Shown one piece after another: positions 28,089-36,137 of a DNA stretch of 64,000 nucleotides. Source of the stretch: Methanomicrobiaceae archaeon (GTDB lineage: Archaea; Halobacteriota; Methanomicrobia; Methanomicrobiales; Methanomicrobiaceae); the NCBI GenBank assembly GCA_016937345.1, contig JAFGWE010000014.1, positions 1-64,000 on the forward strand. Direction: 5' to 3'. The notes beneath the pieces are model-generated. The model worked only from the letters and a program-made list of their open reading frames with translations, had not been told where the DNA came from and did no database searches. The stretch's first letter is position 1, and each line of letters opens with the position of its first letter. The translations under genes were made by a program, and so were the position numbers.

Positions 28089-29297
28089 TCACCTTCCAAT
28101 CTTTGAATCATCATTGATTTTCCCTTCCAGATATGAACCGGGTGCTGAAATCACGCGGCTTCCGATGATTGTTCCTGCATTTACAGAACAGTTTATTCCA
28201 AGCTGTACATTGTCACCCACAACCGCACCGAATTTGCGTCTTTTTGTATCTGTTCCCCAGGCTTTTACATTCTTTCTGTCATGCCGGAGATTTGCAATCT
28301 TTGTTCCGGCACCGAAATTGCAGCCTGCGCCTATCACACTGTCGCCTGCATAGTTGAAATGCGGAATATTTGTATTACTGAATACTACTGAATTTTTAAT
28401 CTCAGTAGAATGGCCAATATGACAGTTATTGCCAATTGCCGTGTAAGGCCGTATATATGCATGCGGACCGACAACACAGTCCTCACCTACAATACAGGGA
28501 CCTTCTATGTATGTACCGGACTTTATGACACTCCCCTTTCCCAGAATAAGAGGACCTTTAATAAAAACCCCGTCTTCAACAGTTCCGGAGATTTCATCAG
28601 TCAAATTCTGCATCAGTGACTCATTTGCATCAAGAATATTCCAGGGTTCACCAATATCACACCATGAAGAAAGAAGACAGGATGAAAGTATGCCTTTTGT
28701 TATGTAATCTGCGAGCGCATCAGTAAGCTCATATTCTCCCCTCTCAGAGAGAGAAAGACCTTTGAGAATCTCAAATATTTCCAGGTCAAATAGGTATATT
28801 CCGGCATTAATAATGTTTCCGGGAGGGGTTTTGGACTTTTCAAAAAGAGCCGTTACTTTTGTCCCGGCAGATGTGACAACACCAAAGTCTTCCGGATGAC
28901 TGCTTTCATATGTTCCCATGCAGGGAGCATTTTTTGAACATATTCTATTGATATCCTCCTTTTTTAATATCATGTCTCCGTTTAATAAGAGGAATCTCTC
29001 ATTTACAAGGCCTTCTGCTGCCAAAAGTGCATCGGCTGTACCCATCTGGCGTCTTTGCGTCGTATATTTTATCCTTATTCCAAATTTAGAGCCGTCACCA
29101 AAATAAGCCCTTATGTCCTGCTCCTGATAGCCCACAACAAAAACAAAGTCTGAAATCCCGGCATCACGGACTGCAAGAACAAGATGTTCAAGCATGGGTC
29201 TGTTTGCCACGGGTATCATAACCTTGGGCCTTGATGTGGTAAGAGGCCTCATCCTCTTTCCTTCCCCTGCAGCAAGAATTATGCATTCCATCTTCAA
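28089..29297 (-). CDS. Bifunctional sugar-1-phosphate nucleotidyltransferase/acetyltransferase (GlmU-like, paralogue 2)
   Basis: Probable glucosamine-1-phosphate acetyltransferase and GlcNAc-1-phosphate uridyltransferase. The N-terminal domain begins MECIILAAGEGKRMRPLTTSRPKVMIPVANRP-like (GEGKRMRP loop, about 11-18). The C-terminal left-handed beta-helix includes NYAGDSVIGAGCNFGAGT and a loop DTKRRKFGAVVGDNVQLGIN matching GlmU acetyltransferase active sites. 402 residues. It follows glmM by 7 bp and overlaps or abuts paralogue 1. Tandem duplication is evident from shared N-terminal motifs. Confidence 0.9.
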   Translation of the reverse strand: MKMECIILAAGEGKRMRPLTTSRPKVMIPVANRPMLEHLVLAVRDAGISDFVFVVGYQEQDIRAYFGDGSKFGIRIKYTTQRRQMGTADALLAAEGLVNERFLLLNGDMILKKEDINRICSKNAPCMGTYESSHPEDFGVVTSAGTKVTALFEKSKTPPGNIINAGIYLFDLEIFEILKGLSLSERGEYELTDALADYITKGILSSCLLSSWCDIGEPWNILDANESLMQNLTDEISGTVEDGVFIKGPLILGKGSVIKSGTYIEGPCIVGEDCVVGPHAYIRPYTAIGNNCHIGHSTEIKNSVVFSNTNIPHFNYAGDSVIGAGCNFGAGTKIANLRHDRKNVKAWGTDTKRRKFGAVVGDNVQLGINCSVNAGTIIGSRVISAPGSYLEGKINDDSKIGR

Positions 29298-29304
29298 AAG
29301 ACCT

Positions 29305-30570
29305 CTATTTTGATTGTTTATATCTTTTCCCTGCAGATGAGAGAAGATCCAATCCCCTCTCCTCCATTTTTTTTGCAGTCTCTTCTGTCTTCCCTTCGGC
29401 TGTTATTCTTACTTTTGGCTCTGTACCACTTGCCCTGATAAGACACCAGCCGTCTTCGTCTGTAATTCTTATTCCATCAGTAGGATTTTCTGCACCGAGT
29501 ATTGTTATAATTTCACGTCCGTTTTTGCACATATATGAACTTCTTAATATTGGATAGTCAGGCATCTCATCTATAAGAGCCGATACTTTATTTTCGGCTG
29601 CAATACTGCAGAATAAAGCTCCTGCATATATGCCGTCAGGACATAACGAATGTTTTGGAAATATCCAGCTTCCGGAGGGTTCTCCGCCAAAATCACCCCA
29701 ACGGAGCAGTTCTTCGGATACAAAAGAATCCCCTACAGGAGTTCTACGGACATCGGCAATCTCCTCAATTGCCATAGAAGCATCAGATGTCGTTACAACT
29801 TTTTTTGCACCCACATATTCTGAAAAAAGCATAAGCAGGTGATCTCCTCCGATATAACGGCCTTTCTCGTCAAAGGCCATAAAGCGGTCCGCATCTCCGT
29901 CGTGGATAACAGCACCGGCAGAACCTGTTTTAAGAATCATATTCCGGATATAGGAGAGATTTTTTTCAAGCGGCTCTGAAGGTCTTGGAAACCTTCCGCT
30001 TACATTGCAGTTGATGCAGTCTGTTCTGACACCTGCGGATTTTAAAAGCTCAGGGGTTATCATACTCCCTGCACCTCCGCCGCAGTCGACAACCATCCTT
30101 ATTTCACGGTTAATTGAGATTGAATCTAAAATTGCATTTTTGTGAGGCCCTATTATATCTTCGGTTATTATCCGGCCCTGATGCTGCCAGCCGGCATCAC
30201 ATCTTTCGTGCAATAATTTTTCAATATCAGTCTGCTGATTTTTAGTAAAGGCAGAACCATCGGGATTTATCAGTTTCAATCCATTATACTCTTCCGGATT
30301 GTGGGAGGCAGTAACACAGCATCCGGCATCCCTTTTTTTTGCTGCAAATGCAACTGTAGGTGTCGGGGCAATCCCGCCGTCGGTTACCTCGGCACCTGAA
30401 TAAAGGGCACCTGCCATAAAGGCATTCTGAAGTATTCTTCCGGTGGTTCTTGCATCCCTTCCCGTTACAATCCTTTTGCTGCGCTTTGCAACAGCACAGC
30501 CGATATTTTCCGATATTTCAAGAAGATCCCTTTTGAATACACGTCTGATTCCCGATGAACCAAAAAGCAT
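29305..30570 (-). CDS. glmM: Phosphoglucosamine mutase
   Basis: Converts glucosamine 6-phosphate to glucosamine 1-phosphate. The phosphoserine loop is in TASHNPEEYNGLK (about 90-102), the metal loop is DGDADR (about 228-233), the sugar-binding loop is GGEPSGSW, and the phosphate-binding C-terminus is IRASGTEPKVRIT. The ATG at 30570 (MLFGSSGIRR) is preferred over the frame extension to 30624. It gives 421 residues. It is first in the four-gene UDP-GlcNAc operon. Confidence 0.92.
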   Translation of the reverse strand: MLFGSSGIRRVFKRDLLEISENIGCAVAKRSKRIVTGRDARTTGRILQNAFMAGALYSGAEVTDGGIAPTPTVAFAAKKRDAGCCVTASHNPEEYNGLKLINPDGSAFTKNQQTDIEKLLHERCDAGWQHQGRIITEDIIGPHKNAILDSISINREIRMVVDCGGGAGSMITPELLKSAGVRTDCINCNVSGRFPRPSEPLEKNLSYIRNMILKTGSAGAVIHDGDADRFMAFDEKGRYIGGDHLLMLFSEYVGAKKVVTTSDASMAIEEIADVRRTPVGDSFVSEELLRWGDFGGEPSGSWIFPKHSLCPDGIYAGALFCSIAAENKVSALIDEMPDYPILRSSYMCKNGREIITILGAENPTDGIRITDEDGWCLIRASGTEPKVRITAEGKTEETAKKMEERGLDLLSSAGKRYKQSK

Positions 30571-30713
30571 ATTATTTCTTTTCTGTTTAATAGAAGATAT
30601 AAATTGGTAAAAAACAGCTCTCAAAGCTTAAGAAACAGTCTGTAAGAATAATTTTCCTTAACAGAAAATGTATTTTATGGAGATAAAAATAAAGGAGATT
30701 ATATAAATAAGGG

Positions 30714-31322
30714 TCATTTTCTCCCGTAAGGACACCAGTGCTCAAGATTTTCCATAATGCATATTCCTGCTGTTGTAGGACCTGTGAAAATGAGTCTTTT
30801 TCTGCCCCTGTTTTCCTCGGTTATTGCAAGTTTCTCCTCATCAAAAAGACCGTCACCTGAAACAATAATTATATCCGCTAAATCCACTGAATCCACAACA
30901 TTATCTTTAATTTTATCATAAAGCCCGGGAAGAGTTCCGTTTAGATAAACTTTTTTCCCCTTAATTTCCTCTTTTAATTCATTCAGACAGTTTTCATGAG
31001 AGCTTTTTTCACATGCCCTTGCAATCCTTGTAAAACACATAAAGTATGAAAGTGCATTTACTATTGCACAAGCTGCAGATCTCTGAACAGGTGAATATAA
31101 GGGACTCCCGTACATAAACGAGATCTTTGTAACAGCTTCAAGAGGGTATGAGGTGACAATCTCGCATATCTTTCCGCCATATAAAGCCTGTATGCATTCA
31201 CCTTTTACATAAGGGCAAATTTCAGGCTCTGACATTTTTTTCAGAGAAACTGTTCCATCGTCACATCCGCTTCCAAAGACCCTGTCTTCAAGCTTTTTTA
31301 CTGCATCTGATACAATACTCAA
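30714..31322 (-). CDS. Unrecognised Cys-containing protein, faintly DUF364-like
   Basis: A 202-residue protein I cannot place firmly. It starts at TTG with AGGTGA 6 bp upstream. The pattern YGSPLYSPVQRSAACAIVNAL followed by a Rossmann-like half (VDSVDLADIIIVSGDGL, LIFTGPTTAGICIMEN) faintly resembles the DUF4213/DUF364 heavy-metal-chelation family. Nine cysteines are scattered, including CPYVKGEC and a C-terminal CPYG. It is 15 bp downstream of the cyclase gene in the suf operon, which hints at metal or sulfur chemistry. Confidence 0.6.
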   Translation of the reverse strand: MSIVSDAVKKLEDRVFGSGCDDGTVSLKKMSEPEICPYVKGECIQALYGGKICEIVTSYPLEAVTKISFMYGSPLYSPVQRSAACAIVNALSYFMCFTRIARACEKSSHENCLNELKEEIKGKKVYLNGTLPGLYDKIKDNVVDSVDLADIIIVSGDGLFDEEKLAITEENRGRKRLIFTGPTTAGICIMENLEHWCPYGRK

Positions 31323-31337
31323 TTTTTTTCACCTGTT

Positions 31338-31940
31338 TTATAGATCTGAGAGGATCACCCTTGCAGGCGAACCGTCCAGGCCTTTTAGCCTCAGAGGAAG
31401 GGCATATAATTTATAAAGCCCTTCAGAGATCACCGAGAGATCCAAAAGCTCAATAATTACAATATTATTTTCAAGAAGAATTTTGTGTACACTTCCGTCA
31501 CCTGAAAATGACTCAACAGAAGGAGAGTCGATTCCCAGAAGAAATACACCCTGACTTTTTAAGTAGTCTGCCGCCTCTGCAGTAATATGAGGATAATCCT
31601 CTTCAAATTTTTTTTCCCCGGAGAATATTGTCTTTAAAAGAATCCTTTTTGACCCAAGAATTTTCCCCTTAAGATCATACCTTCCTATCGAACCCTCAAC
31701 TGATGTGAGATCCAAAACCCTGACAGCGCCGGTTAAAACCTCAGGAGGAATCTTATCAACTGTCATTGCTGATTTCAGATAATGTGACGGGGCATCGATA
31801 TGAGTTCCGCTGTGAGTTGAAAATTTCACCTCTGATACCCTGCACCCCTGACAATCAAGAGTTTTTATCTCAATCTCAGGATCACCCGGATAAATAATTG
31901 TATTCACTGAAAGTTCACGGGTGATATCGTAAAAAGGCAT
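31338..31940 (-). CDS. Cyclase family metal-dependent hydrolase (kynurenine-formamidase-like)
   Basis: Cyclase-superfamily hydrolase. The signature HSGTHIDAPSHYL (about 43-55) supplies the metal ligands of the HxGTHxDxPxH motif, and IYPGDPEIE near the N-terminus and LLGIDSPSVE are family features. 200 residues. Substrate unknown; relatives hydrolyse formylkynurenine or isatin, but no tryptophan catabolism is nearby. It lies 25 bp after sufB and 15 bp before the Cys-containing gene, so it is probably cotranscribed with the suf genes. Confidence 0.88.
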   Translation of the reverse strand: MPFYDITRELSVNTIIYPGDPEIEIKTLDCQGCRVSEVKFSTHSGTHIDAPSHYLKSAMTVDKIPPEVLTGAVRVLDLTSVEGSIGRYDLKGKILGSKRILLKTIFSGEKKFEEDYPHITAEAADYLKSQGVFLLGIDSPSVESFSGDGSVHKILLENNIVIIELLDLSVISEGLYKLYALPLRLKGLDGSPARVILSDL

Positions 31941-31965
31941 GTAATAAAAAGAAGAGTTTTATTCT

Positions 31966-33081
31966 TTAAAAACCTGACTCTGCGGCGTCTATTGCCATAT
32001 CAATCTTCTTTTGGAGAGACTCGGGAAGACCTTTAATCTTAACATCCAGAAAACCGCGGATAATTGTTGCAGTTGCCTCTTCCTCATCAAGACCTCTTGC
32101 CATCAGATACTCTATTTCATCACGTGCAATCTTTCCGACAGCAGCCTCATGGGAGAGTTCAGTGTTTGTGAGGCGTCCTTCAATCTCAGGAACGGCATGT
32201 ATTGTCCCGTCCTTTAGGATAAGCCCTTTGCATTCTATATGGCCTTTTGTATCCGCAGCAGCACCAATTATATGTGAGCGGGAAACTGCCTTACCACCGG
32301 TTGTAATAAGACGGGATATGAGCTCGGCGCTTGTACCTTCGGCATTTAGGATTGCACGCTGACCCATATCAAGTTCAGATCCTTTCTGTGCCACAACAAC
32401 TGAGTTAAACCTTGCAACCGCGTTTTTTCCAATGAGGTCTGCAACAGGATACATCTGAACGTAGCCAACCGGATTCATGCTGACATAGTTTGAGAGGAAT
32501 GTTCCGTCCTCTTCGACAACCGCCGCACTCCTTGGGAGGACTCTTATGTTCTCCCCCCAGGTGTGAATCATAGTATTGCTTACAAGTGCACCTTTTCCGA
32601 CATATATCTCGGTTATACCATAGTGAGTGCCCTTCTCACGTCCAATACTGCTTGTGCAGCCCGTTATTAGATGAAGTTCTGCACCTTCCTCTGCAATTAT
32701 TATATTATGAACAGTCTGGATCTCAGCGTTCTGCATAAAAAGACAGGACTGAAGCGGGAATATATTTTTGCTGCCTTTTCTTGCTATGACAACAAATCCA
32801 CGCGGCCCTTCTTTTTCTTCTCTTTCCGAAACAAACCTTGTGTATTCGTCTTTATCACGTTTTACAAGATTCCAGATTTTTTCCTTAAGCCAGTCATATT
32901 TTCCTAAGGCAATGTCTAAAGGAAGCATCTCGATCCCTTCAATCTTCGATGCAGAGTGATGAATATGCTGATCAGTCTGAATGAAACTTCCCGACCGGTT
33001 CTCCTCATCAAGCTCAATGCCTGTCATTTCAAGGCGCTCCCTATCCTCAGCTGAGATTGAGGTTATCAGTTCCTCTGACAT
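31966..33081 (-). CDS. sufB: SufB/SufD family Fe-S scaffold protein
   Basis: Scaffold of the SUF iron-sulfur assembly machine. The beta-helix core (about 110-330) is recognisable from HNIIIAEEGAELHLITGC, VYVGKGALVSNTMIHTWG-like and RSHIIGAAADTKGHIECKG segments, and the C-terminus has ELSHEAAVGKIARDEIEYLMARG (in pieces), the conserved SufBD end with H-E-A-A-V-G. The ATG at 33081 has GGGAG 8 bp upstream; a GTG at 33090 is the alternative. It overlaps the end of sufC by 16 bp. 371 residues. Confidence 0.94.
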   Translation of the reverse strand: MSEELITSISAEDRERLEMTGIELDEENRSGSFIQTDQHIHHSASKIEGIEMLPLDIALGKYDWLKEKIWNLVKRDKDEYTRFVSEREEKEGPRGFVVIARKGSKNIFPLQSCLFMQNAEIQTVHNIIIAEEGAELHLITGCTSSIGREKGTHYGITEIYVGKGALVSNTMIHTWGENIRVLPRSAAVVEEDGTFLSNYVSMNPVGYVQMYPVADLIGKNAVARFNSVVVAQKGSELDMGQRAILNAEGTSAELISRLITTGGKAVSRSHIIGAAADTKGHIECKGLILKDGTIHAVPEIEGRLTNTELSHEAAVGKIARDEIEYLMARGLDEEEATATIIRGFLDVKIKGLPESLQKKIDMAIDAAESGF

Positions 33082-33797
33082 CTTATGCACTCCCTGTATC
33101 CTTTTTCCTGGATTAATTTTAAAATTTCACGAGGATTGCCATGGCATTTTATCTCGCCATCGCAGAGCATGTGCCCGGCGTCCGCCTCAATATAATCAAG
33201 AATGTATCCGGTGTGTGTAATAATAAGCCCGGATTTCTGGCGATTTACGATATGGCGGTCTTTATCAACAAGTTTTGCTATGGACCTTCCAATCAGGGAG
33301 ATGTTTTCAAGATCAACTCCGCTTTCCGGTTCGTCAAGCATGACAAAATCAGGATGCTGCATCATCAGCTGTAAAACCTCACTTCTTTTGATCTCACCGC
33401 CGGAAAAACCTGAATTCACATCCCTTTCAAGAAAGTCTCCCATATTCATCTGGGATGCAAAATTTCCAATATTTTCAGGCCCGCTTCCTGATACAGCTGT
33501 CAGAAGTTTTCCGAGTTTGAGACCGGCTATTGTCGGCGGGCGCTGAAACATCATCCCCATACCGTACCTTGCTCTTTCATAGAGAGGTATTTCTGTCACA
33601 TCACGGCCTTTGAAAAAAATTCTGCCCTCAGTTATATTATAACCGGAAAAACCCATTATTGAGCGGAGAAGAGTGGTCTTTCCCGAACCGTTTGGGCCCA
33701 TAAGTACATGTGTCTCACCTTCTCCAATGTGAAGGTTGACATTATGAAGGACTTCCTTTCCCTCCACATCAACATGCAGATCTTCAACTTTTAGCAT
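33066..33797 (-). CDS. sufC: Fe-S cluster assembly ATPase SufC
   Basis: ABC-type ATPase that powers the SufB scaffold. Walker A is GPNGSGKTT (about 35-43), the ABC signature is GFSGGEIKRSE, Walker B is FVMLDEPESGVD, and the H-loop is IITHTG. 243 residues. It is first gene of sufC-sufB-cyclase-unknown. It overlaps sufB by 16 bp, and a TATA-like TATATAG lies near 33811-33818. Confidence 0.96.
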   Translation of the reverse strand: MLKVEDLHVDVEGKEVLHNVNLHIGEGETHVLMGPNGSGKTTLLRSIMGFSGYNITEGRIFFKGRDVTEIPLYERARYGMGMMFQRPPTIAGLKLGKLLTAVSGSGPENIGNFASQMNMGDFLERDVNSGFSGGEIKRSEVLQLMMQHPDFVMLDEPESGVDLENISLIGRSIAKLVDKDRHIVNRQKSGLIITHTGYILDYIEADAGHMLCDGEIKCHGNPREILKLIQEKGYRECIRCQRN

Positions 33798-33959
33798 AAT
33801 ATTTACATCCTATATAGTTGCTGAGTGTTCTAAAGTTTAGATCATATTGGGTAATAGTGGTGTCGGATAATGTCAGGATAATTTTTTATTATAACTTTAA
33901 AAATACACTTTCACACCACACGGAATAGTCCGATATATAGGTCTGCCTTATTTCAGAAT

Positions 33960-34115
33960 ATGTCAGATACATTCAGAAGCCTTGCAGAAAGAGCTGCGCA
34001 TGAGAAACAGATTGTCAGAAAGAGCCAGTTTTCAAAGAAGATCTGCTGCGCAATCACAGCAGAGAAGAACCTTAATGAAAAAAATAAAAGACAGGAATGT
34101 ATGATTATCTGTTAA
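33960..34115 (+). CDS. Possible small basic protein (51 aa)
   Basis: A 51-codon frame with an ATG at 33960 and TAA at 34113. It is Lys/Arg-rich with a helical start (SDTFRSLAERAAHEKQIV) and a CC pair. A TATA-like GATATATAGG lies about 25-30 bp upstream (33931-33940), fitting a leaderless transcript, and its codons resemble those of nearby genes. It sits in the gap between sufC (minus) and phosphoribulokinase (minus). No family recognised. Confidence 0.35.
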   Translation: MSDTFRSLAERAAHEKQIVRKSQFSKKICCAITAEKNLNEKNKRQECMIIC

Positions 34116-34150
34116 AGAAAACTTAAAAATAAGATTTTTAAAAAGGGAGA

Positions 34151-35134
34151 TCAGCACGAATTCAGACTTTCTCTTTCAGATTCAACAGAGATTCTTTTAT
34201 TAATAATTCTCCATGACAGAAGAAGCTGAACCATATCAGAAGCATTTACATAGCTTTTTTCTGAGAAAAGAGATAGCGGAGAGATTTTTATCTGATCACT
34301 TATGCCCTTTTCCAGAGAGCGGACGACATCATACTGAAACTCACCGTCCAGAAAAAGAGAGCCAAGATTTCTGCCATATTTTTTTGTCTGCCTAAATCCA
34401 AAGCAGAAATTTCTGTCTGCCATCGAATTTATGGCAAAAATGTTGAATTTAAGACTGATATTTTTGACTGTTCTGTCAAGTTTTTCCTGATATAAAGTGA
34501 CATTATAAACATTTCTTGCATTCTGGATCTTTTTGCCGTAAAATGAGTTTGAAATTTCTATTACCGCATTTGCAAAAGACGCCTGCGGTTCGACATATTT
34601 AGTATAATCTGTACTTCGTGCATTTAACTCGGCCAGAACATCCTCTTTACTGTATCCTCTTTCAATTACATCCCGCCTTATCTTCCAGTCATACTTAACT
34701 TTCAGGTCAGGGTTGACAAATAAAGTAAAGTCAATCAGCTCACGAAGTCTTGGGGTTGAAAAAGTGTGAAGACCTTCAAGTATGATTATTTTGGACGGAG
34801 AAAATTTAACCGGAGGATCACTCTCTCCGGTCTTGTGATTATAAACAGGTTTTTTTATGCAGTTTCCACTTTTCAAAAGTGCAAGGTGCTCTTCAAGAAG
34901 TCTGATATCGTTTGCTTCCGGAGAGAGAGGAGTAATATTTTCTTTTTTTCTTTCTTTCCTGCCAAGAGTATGATAATCGTCAAGTGTTATAGTTGAGACA
35001 AGCTCCTCTCCGAATATCTTTCTTATAGATCCTGTAAACGTAGTCTTTCCCGAACCCGAATCACCTGCAACACCGATTAAAAAAATACACGGTGAATCCG
35101 AGATAACATCCCTGAAATTTCTGTTATTTCTCAT
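34151..35134 (-). CDS. prk: Phosphoribulokinase, class II type
   Basis: Phosphorylates ribulose 5-phosphate to ribulose 1,5-bisphosphate. The P-loop is GVAGDSGSGKTT (about 21-32), the class II motif LDDYHTLGRKERKKE follows, then KPVYNHKTGESDPP, ILEGLHTFSTPRLR and the WKIRRDVIERGYS Arg-rich segment. 327 residues. Archaeal PRK with RuBisCO has been shown in Methanospirillum hungatei in the reductive hexulose-phosphate pathway, so that is the likely role here; the Hps fusion at 793 would serve the same pathway. RuBisCO is not in this window. Confidence 0.92.
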   Translation of the reverse strand: MRNNRNFRDVISDSPCIFLIGVAGDSGSGKTTFTGSIRKIFGEELVSTITLDDYHTLGRKERKKENITPLSPEANDIRLLEEHLALLKSGNCIKKPVYNHKTGESDPPVKFSPSKIIILEGLHTFSTPRLRELIDFTLFVNPDLKVKYDWKIRRDVIERGYSKEDVLAELNARSTDYTKYVEPQASFANAVIEISNSFYGKKIQNARNVYNVTLYQEKLDRTVKNISLKFNIFAINSMADRNFCFGFRQTKKYGRNLGSLFLDGEFQYDVVRSLEKGISDQIKISPLSLFSEKSYVNASDMVQLLLSWRIINKRISVESERESLNSC

Positions 35135-35352
35135 AGATTATCCTCAGGTAGTGATTTATTGCCGGCTGTAAAGCTTTAACTTATGCCATCTTTTTTCTGA
35201 CAAACATATATACAATCAGACAACACATCACCCGATAGGCACATTTGCATCCCACATTTATATCTCTGTGATAACAAAAAAACTGCAGGATTTGTTTTTT
35301 TCAAAATTTCAGAGATATAATTACCATTAGAGCAGAAAGGGAGGTGGATCTT

Positions 35353-35928
35353 GTGAATAAAAAAAGTTATATGCAGAGAGAAAATGATGAAATAAACATT
35401 TTTTTGGAACCTGAAAATTCAGAGATAATAACTACAATACTCGAACTTATCAGAAATGAACCACGCGGACTGACAATCACAGACATAGCTCTGCATCTGA
35501 AAATTAACAGAAACACTGTAAGAAAATACACAATGATGCTCACTGCCGGCGGATACATAGAAGAACGAACATGTGGACATACAAAAGTTTTTAACATCTC
35601 AAACAGGATGCCGCTGACATCAATTCTTGACTATCTGATGGAAGGCATCCTGATATTAGATGAGAAAAAAGAGATTTTATACTCAAATTATTTTTTAAAC
35701 AACAATCTGAATTTTGAAACAAAAGACCTGATCAAATTTTTAAAGCAGAGTCAGGTAAAAGATGCCATAGATAAAACTGCAATAACCGGATTTGCTGAAA
35801 AATATATTGAGACTGATAACAGCCACAAGGAAACAAAAAAACTGAGAGTGCGTTTTAGATCTGCAAATAGTTTTTCCGGAAAAAAGATGACAATAATTTA
35901 CATTGCGGGAGACGAAAAACAAGAATAA
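35353..35928 (+). CDS. Winged-helix transcriptional regulator with a C-terminal PAS-like domain
   Basis: DNA-binding regulator. The N-terminal winged helix (about 18-80) contains ILELIRNEPRGLTITDIALHL and KINRNTVRKYTMMLTAGGYI, typical of archaeal wHTH proteins. The second half begins LDYLMEGILILDEKKEILYSN, a PAS-type start, so it may sense a ligand or redox state. The GTG at 35353 has GGAGGTG 6 bp upstream; the frame is open to 35344. 191 residues. A PAS histidine kinase follows 209 bp downstream on the same strand. Confidence 0.75.
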   Translation: MNKKSYMQRENDEINIFLEPENSEIITTILELIRNEPRGLTITDIALHLKINRNTVRKYTMMLTAGGYIEERTCGHTKVFNISNRMPLTSILDYLMEGILILDEKKEILYSNYFLNNNLNFETKDLIKFLKQSQVKDAIDKTAITGFAEKYIETDNSHKETKKLRVRFRSANSFSGKKMTIIYIAGDEKQE

Positions 35929-36137
35929 AAAAAGATTGCATATTAGAGCAGAAAAAAGAACATTCCTGCAGTAAAATTAATTATTAAATCCCAGATTAAT
36001 TTATTTAAGAATTCATAAAAAAAATTTATCAGTTGAGTTTTTTATTGCAGACTCAGACAATTTTTTTTACTATCAATGTTGACATATATGGGATTACCAC
36101 AAATGTCTTTTGATAATTTTTACAGATCCGGTGCCGA

